The translations under genes were made by a program, and so were the position numbers. A DNA stretch of 64,000 nt. It comes from Homalodisca vitripennis (taxonomy: Eukaryota > Arthropoda > Insecta > Hemiptera > Cicadellidae). Under the pieces are notes generated by a model. It was given only the letters and a program-made list of their open reading frames with translations, ran no database searches and was not told where the DNA came from. Positions 32,301 through 43,589 of the stretch are shown here, one piece after another. The stretch covers positions 170,184,501 through 170,248,500 of the forward strand of contig NC_060208.1 of NCBI RefSeq assembly GCF_021130785.1, read 5' to 3'. The stretch's first letter is position 1. Every line of letters starts with the position of its first letter.

Positions 32301-34180
32301 TTAGCCGAAACCAATGGAGATAGAGCAAAAGGTTACTAGACCTTTTTTGTAGGATCGCGTTAATTAGTGTTAAAATCAAATATTTATTTTGTGCTAAAAT
32401 TAGAATTTTGCCTGCAATAAAGCCCAGAAAACAAAATTTCACGTAAAACTGAAAAAATCGATACTTTAAAACGCGTAATGCGGCCAAACCGTTGATGATA
32501 GGGCAAAATGTTACTAAACCTTTTTTGTAGATCACGCAATTTGCTAAATCCCATTGAAAATTTGTTTTGAGCTACGACCAAACCGTTTTAGCCGCTATCG
32601 AGCCCGAAAGGTAAAATGTTTAGGCGAAAATTTCAAAATATTTTAATGTAATCGCGTTTTTTGCGGCCGAACCGATGGAGTTAGAGCAAAAAGTCACTGG
32701 ACCTTTTTTGTAGTTCACTTCATTCCTGACCATGAATTTTTCGTCAGATCGAAGCTAGCTCCAACGGTTCGCCCGCTATCGGGCTTCAAAGGGAAGCTGC
32801 AAGGCCAAAACAGGGGTCACTTCGCGAATTTTTTTGAGGGGTTCAAAAGTAAAAAATTCCGGTTTTCAGACTTTTTCCCGGTGGTTTGAGGACTCCAGCT
32901 ACGTGTGTGCAAAATTTGGTGTTTCCAGCACTTCTAGAAGTTGGGTTAGAATTTGTATACCCTATCAGTCAGTCAGTCAGTCAGTCAGTCAGTCCAGTCA
33001 GTCAGTTACATATGCGGCTGTATATAATATAGGACTCGCCTTCGGCTCGCTGGGGGCTACGCCCCCAGGCCCCCAAAGTAAGTGCCTTAAATTCGGGGAT
33101 AAGCGGTATTCGGGGAAAGGTTATGTCCGAGCTTAAGACTAGGGATTAGGGAGTTAAAAGTTGACCCATTTTATCATCGAATTTTCCAGAATTATTTTAA
33201 AGTTTTGACTTCAAAGGCCTTTTGTGGCTTAACCGTTAGAGATACGAGAAAAAGTGACTGGACCTTTCTTGTTGGAAATTTAATTTTGTCTTTCGATTGT
33301 GCCCTCAGATTTGATCTACGACCTATGGTTTAGCCAGGAATGAGCTCGGGAGAAAAGTCTGCACGGGTCAGCTATCTTGAATTGTTTAGTATAAACATAA
33401 TAAAAACCGACCTTAAGGCAGTATTTTAAGTGGAACAGGGGGTTTAATGTCACCAGGAGACTATCTAGTCAAGGCGAGAAATTCCGGGGGGGGGTGATTA
33501 ATGTTAAGGGGGTTAGACATCAGGGGGTTTAAATTCGTCAGGATATTGTCTGGTCATATGAACAAATTCCCAGGGGGGTTAACGTTACCGGGGGATAAGA
33601 CTCCGGGGGGTTATCTGGTCATACCAGGAACTTCCAAGGGGGGGTTAAGAGATTTGGTGACTGGTCAAATTCGGACATGAGGTCATGCCAGGAAATTCCC
33701 TGGGGGGTTTAATGTTACCAGGGGGGTTAATATTTCAGGAGGTTTAATGTACTCAGGAGCTTATCTGGTCATACCAGGAAATCCCGGGGGGGTTAATGTT
33801 ACCGGGGGGGTTAACACATCAGGGGGTTTAATGTACTCAGGAGGTTATCTAGGTCCATACCAGGAAATCCCCGGGGGGGGGTTAATGTTACCGGGAGTTA
33901 ATGACACACTTGGACTTATTTTAGAGGGTGTTGTGTCTGTGAACATAATACAAATTCACTCTGTCCCCTATCTACTATTGACGCTTAGCTAACGCTCAGC
34001 CAATTTATAATGGTGGTGTTTGTATTCACTAGTTAACCTAGCAAAGCAAGTGCAAACTGAATCTGGAACGAATTACACAAAATATTAGTCACATATTGGT
34101 TTAAAAACTCCAAAAATTGCCAATCCACGACAAATATTTTGCTATTTATAGCGTTTTCGGGCTTATTGAAGGACATGCAA

Positions 34181-34281
34181 CCCCCCCCCCCACCCCCCCC
34201 CCCCCCCACCCCCCCCCCCCCCCACCCCCCCCCCCCCCCACCCCCCCCCCCCCCCACCCCCCCCCCCCCCCACCCCCCCCC
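34181..34281. repeat. Exact 16-bp C15A repeat
   Basis: An almost pure C tract with single A bases at 34192, 34208, 34224, 34240, 34256 and 34272, every interval exactly 16. It ends the large tandem array and lies 50 bases left of the Merlin element. Confidence 0.95.
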
Positions 34282-34331
34282 ATTTGTTGGTTGATACTAA
34301 TTAGTTATTATAGGTCAAATATTTTCGGTGA

Positions 34332-35569
34332 CTTTTCTAGTTATGTCCCCGCATTCTCTATTTTAATTTCTATAAGTTAGATTACGTTACTAGGAAGCTA
34401 CAAAATGTAGATTCTCATAAAGGTAATTGAGGTTAGGTTAAGCTAGGTGTTTTGACAATAGTTTGCAAAAAACAAACATGTGAAAAAACGAGGTTATGTA
34501 ATTTATACGAAAAAAAAAACACAAAATTAGTAATGAAAGATGTTTAAAATAAATATACTATATCTGGTGGCCTAGAAACGCTTTAATGTCCTCCAGGATT
34601 TGTTCGTCGAACAAATCTGTGTTTTGGTTAAGCAGATGTTTCCACAGAAAACCCACACAAGTATGAGTCTAGCAAGTTGCGATTTGAACCGCCATTCGTT
34701 CTTTATTACGGCCGTTTTAACCGACCGCCCAGAGCGATTCCGATTTCTCTGTTGCGGTGTGTTGCTCCTGTTGTACGGATCAACAACATTTTCAGAATTA
34801 AAACACTGCTTTCCTGTTATGTTTCCCTTGCAGATTCCCCCCGAACACCCATTGCTGAGGATACACTCTACCAAACATTTGCTCTTCCTTTTTGAAGAAG
34901 CACGATTCGTCGATTTCTACTGTCATGTTTCGGCCTCCAATTTGACATGGGGTTTTTCAAAAGGCGAGTCGGCACAGACCTCGCGCATAAAGTTTTTCCA
35001 ATCAGTTAGTTGATTGGGGTGTCATGTGTAGCTCTTGGTAAACAAAATTTAGTTGTTGTGTAGTTTTTACACCACGAATAAATAAAAAAAAGTTGTCTCA
35101 AATGGTAACTTACTGTTTTCTAACCACGTTCCCTTTCTCAAACTAATCTCAATCCTGCAATCTCATTTGTTGCATCTCCAACGATCACTTCCGTCCGATA
35201 AACTCAGAGTCATGTCGTGATTGTTTGCACAAACCCGAGTATGATGTAAAATCCCTTTACGCTGTAAAAACTCCACTGCTTTGTTTTTGTTATTAATTTC
35301 TCGCAGAAGGTCGAACAAAGGCATGATGGTCACTATCGACAGACACAACTGAACTAACCTTTCTCGGATCAGATAAGCTATTGAAGTAAGAGCGCGCTTA
35401 TCTCCCGTAATATAGATAACGACGCTCGGTACAATTTTAAAACTCATCGCAAATCATTTACTGCCTCTATTAATATCGATAAGACTCACGCTCTGTAACA
35501 ATGAATGGAAAAAAAACAGTTGGTGGCTATAGAAATTAAAATAGAGAATGCGGGGACATATTAGAAAAG
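34332..35569 (-). mobile_element. Merlin-type DNA transposon with 42-bp inverted ends
   Basis: Left end 34332-34374 and right end 35528-35569 are inverted copies of a 42-43 bp sequence (CTTTTCTA ... TGTCCCCGCATTCTC ... TTTCTATA) with a small difference near the outer end. Between them lies an ISXO2-like transposase remnant on the minus strand. No clear 8-bp target duplication was found around the ends, so the true outer boundary may differ by a few bases. Confidence 0.8.
34563..35447 (-). pseudogene. ISXO2-like (Merlin) transposase, decayed
   Basis: A DDE-type transposase read on the minus strand. N-terminal part (35447-35163, open) ends in a zinc-binding-like CANNHDMTLSLSDGSDRWRC. After frame breaks comes the catalytic segment VEIDES (34920-34903), followed by the family-typical GRVYPQQWVFGG (near 34890-34850). 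The sequence then jumps to the C-terminal part (ESLW at 34740-34729, then the tail to about 34563), so the middle of the core with the second catalytic Asp is missing. With several frameshifts and this deletion it is certainly inactive. Family recognised from motifs, not from a search. Confidence 0.8.
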
Positions 35570-35739
35570 ACCCATATTTTTATATCACACGCATATAATA
35601 ATGAGCTATGGGTACAAATATAAAGCTTTAATAATAATGTATCGTTTAGCTATACTATAAAGCAGCTGTAAATGAAATAAAAGTTACTGGCGTAATTTAA
35701 CGTGAAATCAGTGCTATGAGCTGCCTCCGTAGCAAATTT

Positions 35740-37410
35740 GATAGTTGTTCAGTTTTGTGCGCCCTATACCTTAAAATAGCAAAAATTCTATCTTACTATT
35801 TTACCGGGACAATATTACTAGATATAAAAACATGAGATGAAATAATTAGATGAATCGGAACTCTAATTCCCCATGCAGAGTTTATTTTATTTATTTTTAA
35901 GGAGAGGCCTTAATCTTATCTTATCAAACTGAATAAGTGGAAGACTTTTTTACAATACAATATTGACAATACTGATAAGATAAAAAGTACAACGTTCTAT
36001 CCTGCAATATCTTTAACCTTTCATCCGACATCCCATCCCCTCGGCTCAGGAATTGTTGGGATAAAGAAGAAACACTAAATTTCAATAATTAATGATTAGT
36101 TTTGTTTCCATAGGCAGATTTTTATTTTATATTAAACGCAATAAATCCCACATAAATATTAAAAACTGAAATTACATTTCAATTTGTCCATGAAAAAAGT
36201 TATCAATGACAAATTTCACCTAATAGCGAGTTTACATTTCTAAATCTTATTTTATGAAAACTTTCGGTAGTATCACTTAAGTTAAATCTCGTACATGAGT
36301 TGAGTAAAATTGTTATAATGATTAGCCTTAAAAACAAAAATAATAAAGCTCTGAATAAAGTACACAACTGTCGTAAAACAGTAAGAAGGAGCTTTCTAGC
36401 TCTACTCCCAGTTGATGTATTTCAGTATGTGTAGTTCCGTCTGGACTTTTATCAAAGTTGTTGTGAAACTTTTATGTTAATACTGTTTACACTTTTGTAT
36501 AATACATGTGAAACTATTAGATTACTCTAATTTTAAATCAGTCTAATTTTATTACTTCACCCGAGTTCAAATGGACAGTTGAAGCTGTAAGATTCGTATA
36601 CTGTATCCAGTTAATGTTTGAAAAAGTCATCATGCATTCATCAGATAAGTACACTTGCATCTTAGTTTTTAATGTATCCGACTAACGGTTTAAAGTGTTA
36701 ACACTCCACAGGACTTCTCTTTTAAACACTGTAAAATACGGTAGTGGACGAAAGTTCAAACCATGACAACTGTCGAGAAATAATGGCGTATTATTATATG
36801 CTCCAATTATAATATTTTTAGTTCATAGATCGAGCCGTGGTTGCTTTCTAAGATAAAACTTTAAGGGAATCGAACCTGACACAATTTGGGTTGCTTGTGT
36901 TGAAGTAAATATTTAGTTTTCAATTCCTGTAAGTAAACAAGGAAAAAATAATGTTGTACTTAAAAATGTCTTTATTTGAATTAAAAAATAAAACAAAACA
37001 CTGTCAGATTAAAGCAATTTAGATATTACATTTTTTTAATTATATAGGTGTGGATATGGATAGAACACAGTCTCCAAGGAAAATATAAAACGAAACGAAA
37101 ATGCCTAAAGAACTGTTCTAAAATGTAATGAATAGGAAACATGTCTACATGTCGTATTACAAATCAATATACGTATTTACAGCAATCCCTACTAAGAAAT
37201 GAATGAGCACTTGATGTGACAACCAGCTGCAATTGATATAGCAAAGATGACGCGTGTATGGATTAAAAACATATTATTATACTGTTATAATAAATGCAAG
37301 TGAAGTATTGCCTAATATTTATTTATACAAATATAGAACAACTTTATAATATTATTTTCGGTAGTAGTATTAGCACTTATTAACATGCAAGTTGTTTGTC
37401 GTCTTCATTA
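35740..37410 (+). repeat. Unclassified long repeat, block A copy 1
   Basis: A ~1.7-kb block that matches 55390-57095 in the same direction: shared landmarks are TTTTGTGCGCCCTATAC-like, AAACACTA(A/G)ATTTCAATAA, AAGAAGGAGCTTTC(T/C)AGCTC, ACTCCCAGTTGATG, TAGTTCCGTCTGGAC, AACCAGCTGCA and TATTGCCTAATATTTATTTATA. Non-coding in both copies. Confidence 0.85.
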
Positions 37411-38513
37411 CAATACAAAAACATTTTATACATGAACCCCAACGTTACTGAGGGATGATTCAGATTATAAAAACAGTAGTTAATATCAAAGTTCAGTATA
37501 CTAATTTAATTTAAAGTTCAAAATTGTAAGTTAACTTAATTTTGTATCACTTTATAACAGACTTTTGTTGAAAGTGCTATGTGCATCTAGTATACTGAAA
37601 GTTTATGCATTCTTCATTATTATTTAATTATTATTTTACTTCTAATAAACGTGTAAGTGTTTTGTGAAAATTATATCTAGGTATTGTTTTAGATAATTTT
37701 ACTTATTATGAAAAGTTTTACTGATTCGATATGGATTGATATATAAATGAAACACATTTATTTATGCTAAACCCGTGCAAAAATAGTATAAAAAAATAAT
37801 TGTTTAAGTGTAAAAAATATAATAACCCTGTACCAGCATAAAAAATTATTCATAACTATTTAATTGGAAGGAATAACATGTTTACAAACGTGTAACCGTT
37901 TAGTGTATTGATTTGTTGTCTTATACCTCATAGAATTGTTAAACAATATTTGAAATAAATATCAACCATTCCCCTATACTAATTAAAATAACTTTAACTC
38001 GCCATTAAAATAAAATAATGTCCTTGACACAGGGAAAAATCGGGTAGGGTAACATTCTGTGTTTCTCATTTTGTAAGACAAAAAGAGTTGGACAGCGGAT
38101 TCTCATTACATTCAACTTTTCTGTCTTTGTTTATGCAAAATCTGATTCATGTAGTTATATAGTTACATTGGAAAAAAGTAATTTTTGTCAGATCTATATT
38201 ATATTAGCCAATTGGAACAATAAAAAATTAAAAAATGAAATTATCTGTGTTATACTAAATAATATTTTACACTGTATGAAAATATATATTGATAAGTAGA
38301 CCGTATATAATGGGACAGTTTATTAACACGCTTCCTTTGGAAAAGTTATTATAAGTACTCGTATTAGGGCTCCATCCTTTTTATTCCCTTTGTAGAAGAA
38401 TTCACGTAGCACTTAGCTTGTGTGTTGGTTTAGGAGTGACAGGATAATATACAGGATGATAAAGGTTTTGGAGTAGGAGCTGCTGCTAGTCTAGAGCCTA
38501 TTTCCGGTCTACT
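37411..38513. other. AT-rich, no feature seen
   Basis: No ORF, repeat or element recognised. Confidence 0.4.
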
Positions 38514-38855
38514 ATGACGAGGATCGTATCTGTAAAAACCTTTAATATTAAGGGAGCCCCACCAAATCCAACAGTCAATAGACCTATCGATGAACTCCTA
38601 TTCATTACATATACAGTGACGCCCCCCCCTGGACATCTACTTCGCCTAGATGTAAGTGACACAAAGCAATTTATACAGAAGTACAGTGGCGATGTTTTGG
38701 GAACCCCTGTTAAGATAGAAATCATCCTTAAAACGTATTTAAATAAACATTTTCTGAATAGGACACTCTTATCTAAACAGGATTATACGGAAGTAGTTTA
38801 TTTTACAACATTGAGACTGCCGATAGAACACGTAAACAAAACAAGTAGAGTGTGA
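38514..38855 (+). CDS. 113-residue repeat-associated ORF, unknown
   Basis: An open frame of 113 codons; the track start codon is an ACG/ATG-poor context, so the true start is unclear. The product has a Pro-rich middle (TVTPPPGHLLRLDVSD) and a helical C-terminal half, with no known domain. A diverged relative without an open frame lies at about 42240-42400, sharing FN-x-K-x-x-P-P-x-P-T at its start and the TCCTGGACAT stretch. The gene-like look is therefore a property of the surrounding long repeat: possibly a remnant of its protein. The 3' third overlaps the inverted repeat at 38745-39184. Confidence 0.3.
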   Translation: MTRIVSVKTFNIKGAPPNPTVNRPIDELLFITYTVTPPPGHLLRLDVSDTKQFIQKYSGDVLGTPVKIEIILKTYLNKHFLNRTLLSKQDYTEVVYFTTLRLPIEHVNKTSRV

Positions 38856-39184
38856 AGCTGTAGGCTAGGAAATCCATGGATAAGACTCAGACTAGCTTTA
38901 TGATGGTAATAATATTGCAGCACGTTTATAGTCAGCGTCTCGACTACCCTTGAGTTGTATTAACATCAAATATTTTACATAACTCTATAGAAATGATTTG
39001 AAAATTTCATCCATACTGAAAGTATAATCAAATAAAACTGAATCTCATGTTAGAAATGAAGCAGACAAATAGTCCTAAAAATAGTGAATTTCCAGCGCAT
39101 GAAAATTTAATTAAGTAACTTTTACTGTTATGATTTAATTGTAATTTGTACCAAATGCTCAGTTAATTAGAAAGGTTTGTAAGC
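38745..39184 (+). repeat. Long inverted repeat, left arm
   Basis: About 440 bp, matching 43590-44030 in reverse orientation at high identity (landmarks CTGAATAGGACACTCTTAT, GGTAGTCGAGACGC-type core and AGTTAATTAGAAAGGT). The arms are 4.4 kb apart. Confidence 0.92.
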
Positions 39185-39185
39185 A

Positions 39186-39187
<2 letters not shown>

Positions 39188-39219
<32 letters not shown>

Positions 39220-39249
39220 TCCAAATTTTTATATATATATATATATATA
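39188..39249. repeat. (TA)n microsatellites left of the palindrome
   Basis: Two TA runs, about 39188-39218 and 39229-39249, separated by CATCCAAATTTT. Confidence 0.9.
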
Positions 39250-39281
39250 ATTTCAATAAACGTTGAATCGCAAAAAGTACT

Positions 39282-39351
39282 TGCTCCGCCGGGACTCGAA
39301 CCCGGATCTCGCACTTGCCGGGTGAATGTGCTACCATTACACCACAGAGCC
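39282..39351 (-). pseudogene. tRNA-like sequence, left arm (cloverleaf, anticodon position GGC)
   Basis: By hand folding: acceptor stem 6 of 7 pairs (the terminal pair is G-A), D-stem GTGT/GCAC, anticodon stem CACTT-type five pairs, loop CCGGCAA, T-arm CCGGG-TTCGAGT-CCCGG. The base before the anticodon is C, not the invariant T, which argues against a working tRNA. If read as a tRNA it would be Ala(GGC). Confidence 0.4.
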
Positions 39352-39456
39352 CTCACTTTTTACGATTCAATTATTTTTAAGATTATATATTTATAAGTGT
39401 TAAGATTTGGCCGTATCTGTCACCAAATATAAAATAATTGAATCGTAAAAAGTGAG

Positions 39457-39526
39457 GGCTCTGTGGTGTAATGGTAGCACATTCACACGGCAAGTGAGAG
39501 ATCCGGGTTCGAGTCCCGGCGGAGCA
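39457..39526 (+). pseudogene. tRNA-like sequence, right arm
   Basis: Same fold as the left arm, with anticodon loop ACGGCAA and stem TTCAC/GTGAG. It differs from the left copy at a few bases, so the palindrome is not brand new. Confidence 0.4.
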
Positions 39527-39590
39527 AGTACTTTTTGCGATTCAATGTTTATTGAAATTAAATAAGGCTATTGCCATTTATACAAATTTA

Positions 39591-39595
<5 letters not shown>

Positions 39596-39656
<61 letters not shown>

Positions 39657-39710
39657 ATGTATATAAAATTTTGTATAAATGGCAATAGCCTATATATATA
39701 TATATATACT
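39596..39710. repeat. (TA)n(GT)n microsatellite with small inverted flanks
   Basis: TA run 39597-39636, GT run to 39656. The flanks GGCTATTGCCATTTATACAA (39566-39585) and TTGTATAAATGGCAATAGCC (about 39671-39690) are perfect inverted copies, so the microsatellite sits in a hairpin loop. Confidence 0.9.
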
Positions 39711-39767
39711 TAATAATGTATTTGAAAGTATAAGTTATGGAATCTGTCAGTCATTTCATGGTTATGG

Positions 39768-42700
39768 AGATCCGAGCAACCTTTCTGGAAAAAGTGCCAT
39801 AAATACATAACATTTAGTTTGATTAGTGTAGAATACCGTTATATTTATGTAGGGACGATTAGTAAACAGGTAGCGAGTTAATGTTAACTGACTACTTTAT
39901 TGAATACTACCTATATTTTTAAATAATAACTAGTAAATTGTAACTACGTTGTATTAATAGTAGGTAACTCATAAGCTGTCGGTACTTGGGCCAAACCACA
40001 ACAACTGAGGAACCACTCATTCAGTACCCTACGCACGCTCCTTAATTAAAAGGCAGTGTAGCACACAAGTTCTGATTGTCAGGCAACAAAGTGTTGCCTC
40101 ATCTCGCTAGCCACGACATGTTAATTGTGGCATACGGACACTAGTCAAGATTACTCGCAGTGCCGAGCATGATCAAACATTGGGCTTTAAGAAATGTATG
40201 TTTGCTTAAATCATGCACTGTATTCAATTAACGTTTTTAAATATATTTTACCGTATAAATTGATTTTAAAATAAAACATTTTAGCACCTACCGAATCAAA
40301 TTTGTATTATGTGAATTATGGAAGGTAAGAACATGTTAAGATGTAACAGAATCATACTGCAAGATTAATTTCTTACTATACTTGAATAGAACGCTTTATC
40401 ACGTATTTGCTTCTTACATACATACTGTGCATAGCTCAGTTAGGATAAACTATGTACAAAATATTTATACTTGCGCTATTGTCATGGAAATATTCTTATT
40501 AAGGGTCCTCCATTAATATTGATCTTAAACAATATTCATTGGATTTTTATTTTACGTGATTTAAAACCTCGCTGTAAAAGTATCATGGTTCTTACTTCTA
40601 ATTGAGTTAGATGGCTACTCTCAATATTGTTATGTTTCTATGACACCACAACAAACCCCCCCCCCAACACACACACACACACAGGGTTGAGCGTTTGCGA
40701 AAATCTTTATTTTCTCTTATTTAAAGTTATCTGCAACGAGAACATCGCATAATAAATATATTTGCAAACTAACTGAGTACAAATATATGTCATATTTCGA
40801 TGTGACAGAAACTCATGTAGGGTTGCTATCCTCAAGATATCTCGAGAAGATTTCGTAAACGAGATAAGGACTCTAAATTTTACATACAATCTCATCGAAG
40901 CCTATTGTGTGACATGTGGTGAGGCGTACTTCTTGTTATAACACACGGATATCCCTGAAACTGTATTGTTGTTTCCCGCTATCTTAATCCAATACATTTC
41001 CCAAACACACAATAGCAGTTCACTCAGGCAGGGATGGCAGATACGGCAGTTCATTCTATCCCTTCTATCAATTGAACTGTACTGTTGCAGTTACACAAAG
41101 CCATTCGATTTAAAGATTTTATTACAAACTGTTGATTTTTAATAACGATTGTTGAAGAAATAAAGAGTAACCAAAACTTTTAAAAAGTTACAAAAATTTT
41201 AAGTTTTAAATGTGTTTTATACTTATAAATGTAGATAGCAAGTGTTATATTTAAGTAGATATATTTAGTGTCTCACAACAGGGTTCGCTGAGGTTTGCAT
41301 TCAAAATTTAAAGTCTATATCTTATTCAAGAAATCTTTGTAGATATTCCTTGACGATAGTAACTCCATGAGTTACTATGCCACATATTAAAATTGTATAT
41401 AATTGTACTCAGTTTGTTAAAACAAATGTTTATTCTGCAACGTTCTCGTTGCGTAATGGTTAACAATAAGAGAAATGTAAATATGTTCGGTAAAGCTCAG
41501 CCAAATCAGATGAAGTGACATGAAAAATCATAAACTCAATATTGCTCATATAAAAATGAATCTTAATGCGAAATATAAAGTGTATAGGTCAATTCATAAT
41601 ATTCTTCGAAGTATCGTGAAGACAGAAAGACAGACAGAAACGAAATTGTCTGACGAGGCAGAAATATGCAATCTTGTCATTAATTATCTCGTAATAATGT
41701 ATTCAAGTTAAATCTGTATGTATTTTACAATGTACTGGCTCATTGCAGAGAAATAATGTATACTAGTACTAGGATGAAGTGTACCAGATTTCATCGCTGT
41801 TGGGTTGCATAAGCCAGCTCAATGAGCTAAAACCGGGGATATTGGGAAAGTTTTACACCTGATTTTATTTTCACCTTTGTCTTCTTAAAGCCATCATTCT
41901 TTTTCTCAGGAACTGCTGTTGGCAATTTGATTGCTAATTTTTTATTTGAAAATTGTGTATGAAACTAAATAAAAACAAAATACTGATATGTTTACTGCAG
42001 AATTTCATGTGATCACACCTGCGCACACATTTGGTAGACATCTAACTGCACTTAATCCTAAAAGAATCTTTGTGCTTGGGTGGCAGGATATTCAGGATGG
42101 GCAAGGTTGGTAGTATGGATAGTCTCCTGTCAAGATCCCATAAGGGATTCAGGCTATATTTTTGTTATGTCACATTGTAAGAGGAGAATGACAGTTTTTT
42201 AACCTTTCCAGTCAAAGCGGATAGGGTAGAGCACCCCTTAAGTCCAGAATAGCAACAGTTTTAACAATAAGGAAACTCCACCTACTCCAACAATCATCCT
42301 CCGCAGTACACGACTTATCAATCAACCATGCCTCCCCAATATTTCAACAGTTGCGGTTAGTGATGTGCCACTCCTGGACATATAAAGGGTTGCTCAGATT
42401 TAAGCGACATTAAATTTGGGTTTAGCCAGTGTAGGCTCAACTGCCTACACATGCCATCAAGTAGTGAATCCACCTGGGGAATATTAATGCACTTGGTTAC
42501 ATCTGCGTCGTGGATTGTACTGCTGATTCCGCAAGACTTTTTGAATGAGCAATTTGGGACTGCTTAGAGCAATTTAAAGCCTTATCGTGTTCTAAGATTC
42601 TAAAATTGCGTTACACAAGAGATAATACATTTTAATACATCATTTTTTACTTATTTTAACAACGAAAGCTTCACATTTAGATATACCTATAACGTCTTAA

Positions 42701-43260
42701 ACAAACACAATCCAAAGCTATCGATAATGATAATCTTTCACCTTTATTCATAGACGATAAAAATACATAATCTTGAAATTCTTATTTACAGTACATTTCG
42801 TAATTCATTTTCATGTATTTTTTAAGTTTTAGTAGGAGATCTAATTGAATTGTTAGTGTGATTATAATCATATTAAATAATTAATTGTGAATTCTAGGGA
42901 AAATGTACGATTAGTGAAAGTTATTTAATTAATTTTAACAAAGTTGTAATAACATCAAACTTATAAAACCTACATCTAATAATTTCTGTGATTTAGATAG
43001 TTTGCGTTCCCGTAGATATTTATAAATATGTAAATGCTTTCTAATCTTAAAAGAACCAACGTATTAATTTTTAACAATCTAGGCTTAGTTTACGTACACA
43101 GACAGAATAATGTTTTAACAAACTCATTGTCATTAGATTAATAAATGCTAAATAATTTTACATAATAATTTAAGTTTCTCAGGGTTAACTAATCATCTGT
43201 TTAGATAAATTTTCTGTTTATTTTAAAACAAATGAATTTTACGTTATGGACTATAATTAG
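39768..43260. other. Pieces of the unclassified long repeat, no intact gene
   Basis: 40021-40150 and 42091-42180 match 57130-57290 and 57302-57366 respectively (landmarks CACAAGTTCTGATTG and GTCAAGATCCCATAA). 42240-42400 is a decayed relative of the ORF at 38514. A CA run with preceding C-tract is at 40653-40682. The rest holds no recognised feature. Confidence 0.5.
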
Positions 43261-43410
43261 TTGAAAAATTCAACACTAATGAAAGGACAAGAGAAATGTT
43301 GGTAAACGAGTTTCAGTGAGACTAACAAGGGCTGGCGGGTGTAAATATTGACAAATGAGATCAACTGACAAGCCAAGCATTACATTGTCTGACAATTTCA
43401 CACATGATAT
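43261..43410 (+). repeat. Repeat block B, copy 1
   Basis: Matches 58511-58660 in reverse orientation (landmarks AACGAGTTTCAGT, ACAAGGGCTGGC, AAATATTGACAAATGAGATC, CCAAGCATTACATTGTC). Block A of the two loci runs in the same direction, so B is inverted in one of them. Confidence 0.9.
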
Positions 43411-43589
43411 AAATGGCTCTACAAATATATAAAATAAATAATTATTAATACAAGAAATACTATAAAAATATTTACATAAACTATAACGAAATTCTTTTAT
43501 TATGATATCCTCGTATAGTTTTAGTTCGTTTTTTTAACAAATTCAATCATTTGAAAGTAATGTAGTAATCATAGTAAAGTAATGTAGGA

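Larger units (their letters stand above)
22953..34178. repeat. Hierarchical tandem array of ~1.76-kb units
   Basis: Unit ends are marked by the string CTCGCCTTCGGCTCGCTGGG, starting with GACTCGCC at 25815, 27577, 29338, 31278 and 33033, with a truncated first one at 22953. Unit lengths are 2862, 1762, 1761, 1940 and 1755 bp plus a last partial one of about 1.15 kb. Inside each unit are (a) G-rich modules of about 45-90 bp with runs of 5-11 G between TTAATGTTACC and ACATCA motifs, (b) ~190-bp modules with GCGGCCAAACC ... GACCTTTTTTGTAG ... GAGCTACGACCAACGG ... CCGCTATCG, and (c) an end module with TGAGTGAGTGAGTCAGTCAG and the hairpins. Open frames across the G-rich part (for example 31649-31876) are repeat read-through, not genes. 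Confidence 0.95.
39249..39559. repeat. Palindrome made of two tRNA-like sequences
   Basis: Arms 39249-39376 and 39430-39559 are inverted copies of about 128 bp around a 53-bp spacer. Each arm contains a tRNA-like sequence, flanked inside by AGTGAGGG and AAAAAGTACTTGC-type sequence and bounded by AATTTCAATAAAC. TA repeats flank the left side. Confidence 0.9.

Noticed and set aside
31649..33992. Gly/Pro-rich repeat-peptide frames across the G-rich array (for example 31649-31876, 33747-33992)
   Set aside because: They follow the DNA repeat, vary with homopolymer length, lack conserved ends and do not persist between units.
22953..34178. Typical Helitron
   Set aside because: Hairpins are present, but no CTRR end at a fixed distance, no 5' TC end and no Rep/helicase were found; kept only as a hypothesis for the mechanism.
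34033..34380. Poly-Gly and poly-Pro frames over the C15A tract
   Set aside because: Direct product of a low-complexity DNA repeat.
34600..35013. Plus-strand frame of 137 codons
   Set aside because: It is the shadow of the Merlin transposase remnant on the minus strand.
39282..39526. Two functional tRNA-Ala(GGC) genes
   Set aside because: The base before the anticodon is C instead of T, the terminal acceptor pair is mismatched, and both lie in a repeat-like palindrome.
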